A stretch of DNA of 16,710 bases from Flavobacteriaceae bacterium UBA3078 (GTDB lineage: Bacteria > Bacteroidota > Bacteroidia > Flavobacteriales > Flavobacteriaceae). Made by a program: the position numbers and the translations under genes. The DNA lies in NCBI GenBank assembly GCA_002366675.1, contig DFBO01000106.1, positions 1-16,710 on the forward strand, in the 5' to 3' direction. The notes under the pieces are model-generated. The model had not been told where the DNA came from, searched no databases, and was given only the letters and a program-made list of their open reading frames with translations. Position 1 is the stretch's first letter. Every line of letters starts with the position of its first letter. This document shows, one piece after another, positions 5,888-13,250 of this stretch.

Positions 5888-6994
5888 TTAATTATTTTTT
5901 ATATAAATGACTTCTCCTCTACTTTTAGAACTGTTGCTACCAATAATAACGCTTGATTTTTGAAGCAAAAATTTAAATGTACTTGAAGGTTTCTGTTTGT
6001 TTTTTGAGATTATTCCTATCGCTTTTTTAAAGCCTAAAAAATCGATGTCTAAAATATATTCAACATGTGGAAGGTAACTTGTAACTGATGTTTGTAAAGT
6101 CAGGGTTTTATCCAATTTATTTTGAATGTCATGCGCATCATTATTAGATACCAACACATACGCTTTTACATTTTTAGAAGTTCCTTCTTCATTTTTAGGA
6201 AAAATAGAAACGATTTTAATTCCAAACCAAATTAATATATTGAAGAGCCAATTGGCTTTAAAATGTTTATCAAAAAACAATTGCATAGAGCCATTAAATC
6301 GTTTGGCATAGGTTCTATCTTTTAAAGTGCTTTCGCCTTTAAAATGAACAACCGTTGTTTGAGAACAATAATAATTTTGATGTCCTGCTTTTAGAACTTT
6401 GTAAGATAAATCTAAATCTTCGCCATACATAAAATAATCTTCATCAAAACCACCAACGTCTTGATAGACACTTTTTTTAATAAGCATAAAAGCACCAACA
6501 AGTATGGCAACTTTGCCATCTTCATCTTTATTTAATTGTGTTGCATAATAAGATTTACTAAATCCTAAAACTTTCTTTATAGACACTATTGGTGTAGGAA
6601 CATTCCGTTTACTTTCAGGCAAAAACTGTCCTTTACCATCAATTAACTTGCAACCTAAAATTCCTAAGTCTGATTTAGAGTCAGCAAATTTTAATAGTAT
6701 CTCAAAAGTATCTTCAGCAACAACTGTATCAGGATTTAATATACAGATATATTCACCTTTTGCTTGTTTTACTCCTTTATTATTTCCTTTTGAAAAACCA
6801 TCGTTTGTTTTGTTTTCAATGAGCTTAACATTTGGGAATAGTTGCTTAACCATGCTACAACTTACATCTGGAGAGTTGTTATCAACCACTATAATTTCGG
6901 CATCAATATTAGAAATAGCAGCTTCAACACTCCTTAAACAAAGTTCAAGAAAGTGCTTTACATTATAGTTTAATATGATGATGGATAGTTTCAA
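5888..6994 (-). CDS. Family 2 glycosyltransferase
   Basis: This 368-residue inverting GT-A enzyme begins MKLSIIILNYNVKHFLELCL. The nucleotide-sugar region includes VVDNNSPD (36-43) and NDGFSKGNNKG (64-74), the metal-binding position is in LNPDT (Asp89), and the acceptor/catalytic region is FMYGEDLDL (189-195). Members of this rhamnosyltransferase-like group build surface polysaccharides; donor and acceptor cannot be told from sequence. A single hydrophobic stretch (about 248-265, WLFNILIWFGIKIVSIF) suggests membrane attachment. The C-terminal 100 residues form a further domain I do not recognise. Its start lies 10 nt after the recR stop, so the two are probably cotranscribed, although functionally unrelated. 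No clear terminator follows before the E2 promoter. Confidence 0.88.
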   Translation of the reverse strand: MKLSIIILNYNVKHFLELCLRSVEAAISNIDAEIIVVDNNSPDVSCSMVKQLFPNVKLIENKTNDGFSKGNNKGVKQAKGEYICILNPDTVVAEDTFEILLKFADSKSDLGILGCKLIDGKGQFLPESKRNVPTPIVSIKKVLGFSKSYYATQLNKDEDGKVAILVGAFMLIKKSVYQDVGGFDEDYFMYGEDLDLSYKVLKAGHQNYYCSQTTVVHFKGESTLKDRTYAKRFNGSMQLFFDKHFKANWLFNILIWFGIKIVSIFPKNEEGTSKNVKAYVLVSNNDAHDIQNKLDKTLTLQTSVTSYLPHVEYILDIDFLGFKKAIGIISKNKQKPSSTFKFLLQKSSVIIGSNSSKSRGEVIYIKNN

Positions 6995-7004
6995 ATAATG
7001 GATA

Positions 7005-7622
7005 TCAAGATTTTAAAGAAGCTTCAAATGGAATACGATTTATAATGCTTCTTCCTAAAGTAATTTCGTCTGTATATTCTAATTCGTTTCCAACCGAAAT
7101 TCCTCTTGCTATTGTAGAAGTTGTCACATTACAACCTTGAATTTGTTTATAAATATAGAAATTAGTGGTATCTCCTTCCATAGTAGAACCTAAAGCAAAA
7201 ATAAGCTCTTTAACATGACCTTCTTTTACCTTATTAACTAGAGGCTGAATATTTAATTCGTTTGGACCAATACCATCCATAGGCGAAATTTTTCCACCTA
7301 AAACATGATACAAACCTCTAAAAGAACTTGTGTTTTCGATTGCCATAACATCACGAATATCTTCAACAACACAAATAACCTCACTTGTTCTATGAGGATT
7401 AGAGCAAATTTCGCAAACTTCTTTATCGCTAATATTATTACAACTTTTACAGAATTTAATATCTGTCCTCATAACTTCTAAAGCCTTGGCTAATTGAAGT
7501 GTTTGTCCTTCAGGTTGCCTTAATAAATGCAGTACCAATCGCAAGGCAGTACGCTTACCAATTCCTGGTAATTGCGCCATTTCGTTGACTGCTTTTTCTA
7601 ATAATTTTGAGGAAAATTCCAT
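7005..7622 (-). CDS. recR: Recombination mediator protein RecR
   Basis: This is a 205-residue RecR of normal length. It has the helix-hairpin-helix QLPGIGKRTALRL (17-29), a C4 zinc finger with Cys58, Cys61, Cys70 and Cys73, and a Toprim domain beginning EVICVVEDIRDVMAIE (81-96) and ending with the Walker-like GNELEYTDEITLGRSI region. RecR acts with RecO, and RecF where present, to load RecA onto SSB-coated single-stranded DNA. The start at 7622 (MEFSSKLLEKAVNEM) is chosen because family members begin here; an in-frame ATG 27 nt upstream would add nine unconserved residues. It is divergent from the symporter across a gap of 131 nt and followed by the glycosyltransferase. Confidence 0.96.
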   Translation of the reverse strand: MEFSSKLLEKAVNEMAQLPGIGKRTALRLVLHLLRQPEGQTLQLAKALEVMRTDIKFCKSCNNISDKEVCEICSNPHRTSEVICVVEDIRDVMAIENTSSFRGLYHVLGGKISPMDGIGPNELNIQPLVNKVKEGHVKELIFALGSTMEGDTTNFYIYKQIQGCNVTTSTIARGISVGNELEYTDEITLGRSIINRIPFEASLKS

Positions 7623-7704
7623 GTTTGCGAATTTACTATTTAGTGACAAATTACGCTAATTTTGAGTAATTCTTTTTATTATAGACGCTTCACAAACAAA
7701 AATT

Positions 7705-7734
7705 TTGAATTTGAACCATAATAAGTTTAATTTG
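7705..7734 (+). promoter_or_regulatory. Possible promoter of the symporter gene
   Basis: A TTG (7705-7707) is followed 20 nt later by TAATTTG (7728-7734), one base short of the TAnnTTTG box, about 20 nt before the ATG at 7754. A better-shaped box, TAATTTTG, occurs at 7657-7664 but has no TTG partner and would give a longer leader. Either could be used. Confidence 0.35.
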
Positions 7735-7753
7735 GACACTTGAAACCATCTAT

Positions 7754-9196
7754 ATGAATGCTACTCAAATAATCCTTCTCATCTTATCCTATTTTGTTGT
7801 ACTTGTTTTAATTTCCTATTTCACTGGAAAAAAATCAGGTAATGATGCTTTTTTTAAAGGAAACAAACAATCACCTTGGTTTGTAGTTGCTTTTGGTATG
7901 ATTGGAGCCTCGCTCTCAGGCGTGACGTTTATTTCTGTTCCTGGTTGGATTGAAGCATCTCAGTTTAGCTATATGCAAGTGGTTTTAGGCTATATAGTTG
8001 GTTATTTTGTTATTGGAACAGTTTTACTCCCTCTATATTACAAACTTAATTTAACATCTATATATACTTACCTTGATGAACGGTTTGGTAATTATTCTTA
8101 TAAAACTGGTGCGTCATTTTTCTTATTATCAAGAATTGTAGGAGCCAGTTTTAGATTGTTTCTAGTTGCTAATGTGTTACAAATTATTATTTTTGATGAA
8201 ATTGGCATTGCCTTTTGGCAAACAGTTGTTATAACAGTGTTACTTATCTGGCTCTATACTTTTAAGTCTGGCATAAAAACTATAGTCTGGACAGACACTT
8301 TACAAACGCTTTTTATGCTCATTGCAGTTGGTGTTGCTATTTATTTTGTTAGTGATGAATTAGGTTTAAATGGCGGTAATGTTTTAGGGTTTGTTTTAGA
8401 CAGCGACATGTCTAAGACCTTCTTTTTTGACGATTTTAAATCTAGTAATTACTTCTGGAAACAGTTTATTTCAGGTGCTTTTATAGCCATTGTTATGACT
8501 GGTTTAGACCAAGACATGATGCAAAAAAACCTGACTTGTAAAACCTTAAAAGATGCGCAAAAGAACATGTTTTGGTTTACTATTGTTCTGACTATTGTCA
8601 ACTTTATATTTTTAAGTTTGGGATTATTATTAACTGTTTATGCACAGCAAAATGGTATAGATGCTCATAAAGATGACTTGTTTCCTTTACTAGCCAAAAA
8701 CCACTTAGGCATTGGTGTTTTCGTGTTTTTTCTAATTGGACTAATAGCTGCTGCTTACAGTAGTGCAGATAGTGCCTTAACAGCATTAACAACCTCTTTT
8801 AGTATAGATATTTTAGATATTGAAAAAAAGCTGGACGAAAAAGCGCAAATAGCCAAAAGAAAACAGATTCATATTTTATTCTCTCTTATTTTAATTCTGG
8901 TAATTATCTCATTCAAATACCTAATTAAAGACGAAAGTGTAATAGCTAAATTATTTGTTTTTGCTGGCTATACTTATGGGCCATTATTAGGGCTTTATGC
9001 GTTTGGGTTATTTACAAAATGGCAAGTAAAAGACAAACTGGTTCCTGTAATTGCTATCCTATCTCCTATTTTATCTTATATAATAAGTGTGAATAGTTCA
9101 ATCTGGTTTGGTTTTGAATTTGGGTTCTTTATACTAATCTTAAATGGGTTTTTAACTTTCTTAGGATTAGTACTGATTCGTAGAAAGCAAAACTAA
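7754..9196 (+). CDS. Sodium:solute symporter (SSS/SLC5 family)
   Basis: A 480-residue polytopic inner-membrane protein with about 13 hydrophobic segments, the first at 5-23 (IILLILSYFVVLVLISYF). The unwound first core helix appears as GMIGASLSGVTFISVPGW (48-65). The segment AAAYSSADSALTALTTSFSIDIL carries the Ser/Thr positions that form the second sodium site in LeuT-fold SSS transporters. It imports a small solute with Na+; the substrate cannot be assigned, since members of the family carry sugars, amino acids, carboxylates or sialic acid and no catabolic gene is adjacent. The 3' end overlaps the convergent CoA-binding gene by 30 nt, and there is no terminator between them. Confidence 0.93.
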   Translation: MNATQIILLILSYFVVLVLISYFTGKKSGNDAFFKGNKQSPWFVVAFGMIGASLSGVTFISVPGWIEASQFSYMQVVLGYIVGYFVIGTVLLPLYYKLNLTSIYTYLDERFGNYSYKTGASFFLLSRIVGASFRLFLVANVLQIIIFDEIGIAFWQTVVITVLLIWLYTFKSGIKTIVWTDTLQTLFMLIAVGVAIYFVSDELGLNGGNVLGFVLDSDMSKTFFFDDFKSSNYFWKQFISGAFIAIVMTGLDQDMMQKNLTCKTLKDAQKNMFWFTIVLTIVNFIFLSLGLLLTVYAQQNGIDAHKDDLFPLLAKNHLGIGVFVFFLIGLIAAAYSSADSALTALTTSFSIDILDIEKKLDEKAQIAKRKQIHILFSLILILVIISFKYLIKDESVIAKLFVFAGYTYGPLLGLYAFGLFTKWQVKDKLVPVIAILSPILSYIISVNSSIWFGFEFGFFILILNGFLTFLGLVLIRRKQN

Positions 9197-9529
9197 AGTA
9201 CAGGCTACCTCAAAAAATATATTATTTTCTTTTAGAATGTTGTAAAATTCAGGGTTTTCAGTTCCTGGATTAAAAATAATTCGTTTTGGTTTTAAAGAAA
9301 CTAAATAATTATAAAATGCTGATTGTCTTTTTGAGTTTACATATAAAGTAACCGTATCTAAAGCTTCGTATTGCTTTAATTCTGTATCTATAACAACTCC
9401 AGCTTCTTCTCCAAATCTCATACCAAAAGCAACAGTTTCATGTTTATAGTTTACTAATTTTCTTAAAGCCATATTAGAGTATCTATCAGGCTTTAATGAT
9501 GCTCCAAACACCAATGTTTTCTTACTCAT
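9167..9529 (-). CDS. CoA-binding domain protein (YccU-like)
   Basis: This 120-residue single-domain Rossmann protein begins MSKKTLVFGASLKPDRYSNM, with the glycine/serine nucleotide-binding loop GASLKPDRYS at 9-18. It ends with the family-typical FNPGTENPEF and EVACTLVLL segments; the Cys-Thr pair is common in this family. These proteins bind CoA or a similar nucleotide, but no biochemical role is established. It is monocistronic with a well-formed promoter. Its last 10 codons are antisense to the last codons of the symporter. Confidence 0.88.
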   Translation of the reverse strand: MSKKTLVFGASLKPDRYSNMALRKLVNYKHETVAFGMRFGEEAGVVIDTELKQYEALDTVTLYVNSKRQSAFYNYLVSLKPKRIIFNPGTENPEFYNILKENNIFFEVACTLVLLSTNQY

Positions 9530-9573
9530 GTGTTAAAGTGTTGTTAAGTAGTGTTGAAAAAAGTAACAATTTT

Positions 9574-9603
9574 CAAAAATAAGCGTCTCTATATTAAACA
9601 CAA
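9574..9603 (-). promoter_or_regulatory. Promoter of the CoA-binding protein gene
   Basis: On the minus strand TTG (9603-9601), 19 nt of spacer and TATTTTTG (9581-9574) match the Bacteroidota TTG-N19-TAnnTTTG arrangement exactly. The predicted leader before the ATG at 9529 is about 40 nt. Confidence 0.62.
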
Positions 9604-9652
9604 AACTTAGCTTCAAAAAATATATTATATTTAATAGTCAACATAATAGTTG

Positions 9653-9846
9653 ATGGTTAGTGTTAAGTCCGACTATTAAATTGAAAAAACCCGAAGCAAA
9701 TGCTTCGGGTTTTTAATTATATCTGTTAAATGATAGTTAAAAATGTTAATTAATGAAATAAAAACACATTTTGTACGTCTAATATTATAAGTGATAAGTT
9801 TTTAATTAATAAATAACTATAAGAATTTTTTTTATGGTTAGTGTTA
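9653..9846 (+). repeat. Direct repeat ATGGTTAGTGTTA, two copies 181 bp apart
   Basis: Identical 13-bp copies lie at 9653-9665 and 9834-9846. Each is followed about 20-23 nt later by a hairpin with a T-run. The flanking sequences are not otherwise alike. Confidence 0.55.
9685..9714. terminator. Strong bidirectional intrinsic terminator
   Basis: AAAAACCCGAAGCA and TGCTTCGGGTTTTT are perfectly complementary around AA, so the real loop is about 4 nt. A T-run follows on both strands (TTTTTAATT on plus, TTTTTTCAATTT on minus). It could end fabH transcription on the minus strand, 215 nt past the fabH stop, or an unknown plus-strand transcript. Confidence 0.75.
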
Positions 9847-9868
9847 TTTAAAATTGGTTAATAACGAG

Positions 9869-9901
9869 AAACTCCGAAATTGTATAGTTTTGGAGTTTTT
9901 T
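9869..9901 (+). terminator. Intrinsic terminator oriented on the plus strand
   Basis: AAACTCCGAAA (9869-9879) pairs with TTTTGGAGTTT (9888-9898), giving 11 bp with one G-U, and is followed on the plus strand by TTTTTT. On the minus strand, the fabH direction, the trailing T-run is poor (CTCGTTATT). No plus-strand gene precedes it, although weak action on fabH is possible. Confidence 0.55.
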
Positions 9902-9928
9902 AATTTCATTAATAAAATACTGAAATAG

Positions 9929-10939
9929 TTACCATTTTATAATAACAGATCCCCAAGTAAAACCACTTCCAAATGCAGCCAATACAACAGTATCACCTTC
10001 TTTCACTTTACCTTCTTCCCAAGCTTCAGTTAAAGCAATTGGTATTGAAGCTGCTGTAGTATTTCCGTATTTCTGGATATTATTGAATACTTGCTTATCT
10101 GATAACTTAAATTTCCTTTGAATAAATTGTGCTATTCTCAAATTAGCTTGATGAGGAATAAGCATATCAATATCATCAACTTTCAAATTGTTTTTTTGCA
10201 AACCTTCATTTATTACTTCACTAAATCGAACTACTGCGTTTTTAAACACAAATTGACCATTCATATAAGGGAAATAACTTTCATCTTCTGGATTATTATC
10301 AGCAAGAATATCATTAATCCAACGTTTTCCCATTCCTGGAGCAATAAGCACTAATTCTTCTGCATGCTCTCCTTGAGAATGTAAGTGTGTAGACAAAATT
10401 CCTTTACTTGTATCTTCTTCTCTAGTTAAAACTGCTGCTCCTGCTCCATCTCCAAAAATAACCGAAACACCTCTGCCTCTATCTGTTTTGTCTAGACCAT
10501 GAGAATGTAATTCACTACCAATAACTAGTACGTTTTTATACATACCAGTTTTAATAAAATTATCTGCTACAGAAATCGCATATATAAAACCTGAACATTG
10601 GTTCCTTACATCTAATGCTCCAACTGTCTTAATATCAAGAGCATGTTGCACCTGCACTCCTGGTCCAGGAAAATACATATCTGGACTTAAAGTTGCAAAC
10701 ACTATAAAATCTATATCATCTTTATCAATTCCAGAACGTTCTATAGCAATTTTAGCTGCTTTAATTCCCATAACAGATGTGGTATCTCCAGAACCTGGTT
10801 TTACCCAGCGTCTTTCCTGAATACCTGTTCGTTCTTGAATCCATGCATCATTAGTGTCCATCATTTTTGACAGATCATCATTTGTAACAACATTATCAGG
10901 AACATACTTCCCTAAACCAATAATTTTCGAGTTATACAT
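9929..10939 (-). CDS. fabH: 3-oxoacyl-ACP synthase III (FabH family)
   Basis: This 336-residue thiolase-fold enzyme has the complete FabH triad: Cys115 in VRNQCSGF, His263 in IPHQAN and Asn293 in YGNTTAAS, plus the C-terminal FGSGFTWGSVIIKW. FabH condenses an acyl-CoA primer with malonyl-ACP to start fatty acid synthesis; in organisms of this group branched primers are common. The gene stands alone, away from plsX, rpmF and other fatty acid genes, and contains an extra segment around 200-228 (GMGKRWINDILADNNPEDES). Bacteroidota often have more than one FabH, so this copy could serve a specialised lipid or secondary pathway instead of bulk initiation. No strong promoter box was found; the minus-strand leader has only TAAATTG. 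Confidence 0.9.
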   Translation of the reverse strand: MYNSKIIGLGKYVPDNVVTNDDLSKMMDTNDAWIQERTGIQERRWVKPGSGDTTSVMGIKAAKIAIERSGIDKDDIDFIVFATLSPDMYFPGPGVQVQHALDIKTVGALDVRNQCSGFIYAISVADNFIKTGMYKNVLVIGSELHSHGLDKTDRGRGVSVIFGDGAGAAVLTREEDTSKGILSTHLHSQGEHAEELVLIAPGMGKRWINDILADNNPEDESYFPYMNGQFVFKNAVVRFSEVINEGLQKNNLKVDDIDMLIPHQANLRIAQFIQRKFKLSDKQVFNNIQKYGNTTAASIPIALTEAWEEGKVKEGDTVVLAAFGSGFTWGSVIIKW

Positions 10940-11050
10940 AAATCAATTTTTATACATTCAAAACAGTGTTGCAATTTAATCATTAAATATAGTATTCTTA
11001 ATAAAATCAATTTTAAAAGTGAATTTCATAAAAAGTTATCTTTTTTTAAC

Positions 11051-11125
11051 ATGCTCTGGGAACAAGATCAATGGTTAGAAGATAATGTAAAAAACAGACC
11101 TGAAAAATCTGAAGCAACAAATTAA
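11051..11125 (+). CDS. Candidate 24-residue small protein upstream of htpG
   Basis: The frame starts at ATG 11051 (MLWEQDQWLEDNV) and ends SEATN with tandem stops TAA TAG. Only 22 nt later there is a strong plus-strand terminator. The peptide is acidic with two tryptophans and looks like a protein, not random AT-rich translation. The frame stays open upstream of this ATG for at least 35 codons but without another ATG. No clear promoter was found; TATCTTTT at 11037-11044 is the nearest -7-like sequence and would make the message almost leaderless. Function unknown. Confidence 0.35.
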   Translation: MLWEQDQWLEDNVKNRPEKSEATN

Positions 11126-11147
11126 TAGAAACTCCTTTATTGAAATT

Positions 11148-11180
11148 AAAAGACCACCAATTTGGTGGTCTTTTGTTTTA
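11148..11180 (+). terminator. Intrinsic terminator after the 24-codon frame
   Basis: AAAAGACCACC (11148-11158) and GGTGGTCTTTT (11164-11174) form a perfect 11-bp stem with a 5-nt loop, followed by GTTTTA. It ends a plus-strand transcript just before the htpG regulatory region. The nearest plus-strand gene upstream is the symporter, about 2 kb away across two minus-strand genes. Confidence 0.75.
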
Positions 11181-11183
11181 TTG

Positions 11184-11223
11184 TGTCAGTTTGTCATATT
11201 ATCATCCTTGGTATTTTTTTTGA
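11184..11223 (+). promoter_or_regulatory. Candidate htpG control region: paired TGTCA boxes and a -24/-12-like element
   Basis: TGTCA occurs at 11184-11188 and 11192-11196, 8 bp apart, followed by TGGTAT-N5-TTGA at 11209-11223. The latter resembles a sigma-54 site (TGGCAC-N5-TTGC) in the GG dinucleotide and spacing, but has GA where GC is expected. No TAnnTTTG box is present in this gap. A start about 12 nt downstream would give a leader near 33 nt. Confidence 0.4.
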
Positions 11224-11267
11224 CTATCAAGTAATCAATAATATTAAAAATTTAAAACACATATATC

Positions 11268-13178
11268 ATGACAAAAGGAAACATTAATGTATCAATTGAA
11301 AACATCTTTCCTCTCATTAAAAAATTCTTATACAGCGATCACGAAATCTTTTTACGTGAATTGATTAGTAATGCTACAGATGCCACATCAAAACTAAAAC
11401 ACCTGACAAGTATTGGTGATGCAAAGGTGGAATACGGAAACCCACAAATTGAAATTAAAATCGATAAAGAAGGAAAAAAACTTCATATTATTGATCAAGG
11501 TCTAGGCATGAGTGCAGAAGAGGTAGAAAAATACATCAATCAAATTGCATTTTCAGGAGCTGAAGAGTTTTTAGATAAGTACAAAGATTCTGAAAAAGAC
11601 TCTGGAATTATAGGTCATTTTGGTCTTGGTTTTTATTCAGCCTTTATGGTTGCAGATAAAGTAGAAATTATCACCAAATCTTTTAAAGATGAACCTGCTG
11701 CACATTGGATTTGCGATGGGAGTCCAGAATTTACTTTAGAGCCTCACGATAAAACAGAAAGAGGAACGGAAATCATTCTTCATATAGCTGAAGATTCTAC
11801 AGAATTTTTAGAAGAAGCTCGCATAAACAGTTTACTTACTAAGTATAACAAGTTTATGCCTATTCCAATTAAATTTGGAACAAAAGAAGTAAACGATCCA
11901 GACTTTACTCCTAAAACAACTAAAGATAAAGATGGTAAAGAAACAACTGAACCACACAAACAAATTACTGTAGATAACATCATCAATAATCCAAATCCAG
12001 CTTGGACAAAACAACCAACAGATTTAGAAGATGAAAATTATAAAAGTTTCTATAGAGAATTGTATCCAATGCAGTTTGAAGAGCCATTATTTCACATTCA
12101 TTTAAATGTTGATTATCCGTTTAACTTAAATGGAATCTTGTATTTCCCTAAGATGACCAATGATTTAAATATTCAGAAGGATAAAATTCAATTATACCAA
12201 AATCAGGTTTTTGTAACCGATAATGTAGAAGGTATTGTTCCAGAATTTTTAACCATGTTACGTGGTGTTATCGATTCGCCAGATATTCCGTTAAACGTTT
12301 CTCGTTCTTACTTACAAGCAGATGGAGCTGTTAAAAAGATTTCATCTTACATTACAAGAAAAGTAGCTGATAAATTAAAATCGTTATTTAATAACAATCG
12401 TGAGGATTTTGAAGCTAAATGGAACGATATTAAAATAGTGATTGAATATGGAATGCTTTCTGAAGATAAATTCTTTGAAAAAGCTGATGCTTTTGCATTA
12501 TATCCAACTGTTGATGGAAAATTCTATACTTATGAAGAATTATTCAATAAAATAAAAGCAAATCAGACAGATAAAGACGATAAATTAGTGATTCTTTATG
12601 CTTCAAACGAAGATACGCAACACAGTTATATTCAAGCTGCAAAAGATAAAGGTTACGAGGTGTTGTTATTAGATTCTCCTATTGTGAGTCATTTAATGCA
12701 AAAACTAGAATCTACTAAAGAGAATATCACGTTTGCTCGTGTAGATGCAGACCATGTCGATAATTTAATTAAAAAAGAAGATACTAAAATTTCTAAATTA
12801 ACAGACGAACAAAAAACAGAACTTGAAACGCTTTTAAAAGAAGTAATTCCTGCTGAAAAATTCTCTGTACAATTAGAAACTATGGACAGCAATGCCACAC
12901 CATTTATGATTACGCAACCAGAATTTATGCGTAGAATGAAAGAGATGCAACAAACTGGTGGTGGAGGTATGTTTGGAATGGGTAACATGCCAGAGATGTA
13001 TAATCTGGTTGTGAACACCAATTCTGAATTGGTTAACGATATTCTTTCAACAAAAACTAAAAAGAAACAAGAACGTTTAATAAACCAAAGTTTAGACTTA
13101 GCCAGATTGTCTCAAGGACTTTTAAAAGGGGAAGAACTGACTAACTTTATAAAGCGTAGTTACGACATGATTAAATAA
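11268..13178 (+). CDS. htpG: Molecular chaperone HtpG (bacterial Hsp90)
   Basis: A full-length 636-residue Hsp90. The N-terminal GHKL ATPase domain shows Glu31 and Asn35 in LRELISNATDA, Asp76 in IIDQGLGM, and the GHFGLGFYSAF lid motif near 116-126. The middle domain carries LNVSRSYLQAD, with the Arg that contacts the ATP gamma-phosphate. The C-terminal dimerisation region includes the flavobacterial Gly/Met-rich insertion TGGGGMFGMGNMPEMYNLVV; there is no MEEVD tail, as expected in bacteria. It is an ATP-driven cytosolic chaperone for stress and client remodelling, working with DnaK in studied bacteria. It is monocistronic, with a distinctive upstream control region and its own terminator. 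Confidence 0.97.
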   Translation: MTKGNINVSIENIFPLIKKFLYSDHEIFLRELISNATDATSKLKHLTSIGDAKVEYGNPQIEIKIDKEGKKLHIIDQGLGMSAEEVEKYINQIAFSGAEEFLDKYKDSEKDSGIIGHFGLGFYSAFMVADKVEIITKSFKDEPAAHWICDGSPEFTLEPHDKTERGTEIILHIAEDSTEFLEEARINSLLTKYNKFMPIPIKFGTKEVNDPDFTPKTTKDKDGKETTEPHKQITVDNIINNPNPAWTKQPTDLEDENYKSFYRELYPMQFEEPLFHIHLNVDYPFNLNGILYFPKMTNDLNIQKDKIQLYQNQVFVTDNVEGIVPEFLTMLRGVIDSPDIPLNVSRSYLQADGAVKKISSYITRKVADKLKSLFNNNREDFEAKWNDIKIVIEYGMLSEDKFFEKADAFALYPTVDGKFYTYEELFNKIKANQTDKDDKLVILYASNEDTQHSYIQAAKDKGYEVLLLDSPIVSHLMQKLESTKENITFARVDADHVDNLIKKEDTKISKLTDEQKTELETLLKEVIPAEKFSVQLETMDSNATPFMITQPEFMRRMKEMQQTGGGGMFGMGNMPEMYNLVVNTNSELVNDILSTKTKKKQERLINQSLDLARLSQGLLKGEELTNFIKRSYDMIK

Positions 13179-13205
13179 TTGTCATGCTGAAAATATTCAG
13201 CATTC
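13179..13205. repeat. Palindromic TGTCA-type repeat right after the htpG stop
   Basis: TTGTCATGCTGAA-AATA-TTCAGCATTC begins at the base after the stop codon. Its core ATGCTGAA/TTCAGCAT is a perfect 8-bp stem with a 4-nt loop. It shares the TGTCA end with the two elements at the E2 gene and lies before the true terminator, so it may also protect the 3' end of the message. Confidence 0.5.
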
Positions 13206-13214
13206 TAAATAGAT

Positions 13215-13250
13215 AAAAAAAGCACTTTGTAAATATCAAAGTGCTTTTTT
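13215..13250 (+). terminator. Intrinsic terminator of htpG
   Basis: AAAAAAGCACTTTG and CAAAGTGCTTTTTT pair around TAAATAT, a 14-bp perfect stem ending in a T-run on the plus strand, about 37 nt after the htpG stop. Confidence 0.85.

Larger units (their letters stand above)
9604..9928. other. Gene-free interval with two terminators and a duplicated 13-bp sequence
   Basis: The region between the CoA-binding gene and fabH (399 nt in all) has no credible coding frame. It contains two hairpins listed separately (9685-9714 and 9869-9901) and two copies of ATGGTTAGTGTTA (9653-9665 and 9834-9846), one ahead of each hairpin. No good plus-strand promoter box was found. It could encode a short RNA, or be the remains of a duplicated element. 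Confidence 0.5.

Noticed and set aside
6648..6968. Plus-strand open frame of 106 codons
   Set aside because: It lies opposite the glycosyltransferase nucleotide-binding region; the codon pattern belongs to the minus strand.
7623..7649. Longer RecR start at 7649
   Set aside because: The nine extra residues are not part of the family; RecR proteins of this group begin at the MEFSSKLLEK methionine (7622).
9743..9790. 15-codon plus-strand frame between the two orphan terminators
   Set aside because: Very short, low-complexity, and its stop lies about 80 nt before the following hairpin; no start context or promoter.
10118..10354. Plus-strand open frame of 78 codons
   Set aside because: Antisense to fabH in a region carrying its catalytic His; no independent support.
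12689..13021. Minus-strand open frame of 110 codons within htpG
   Set aside because: Antisense shadow of a highly conserved chaperone gene, without promoter or start context.
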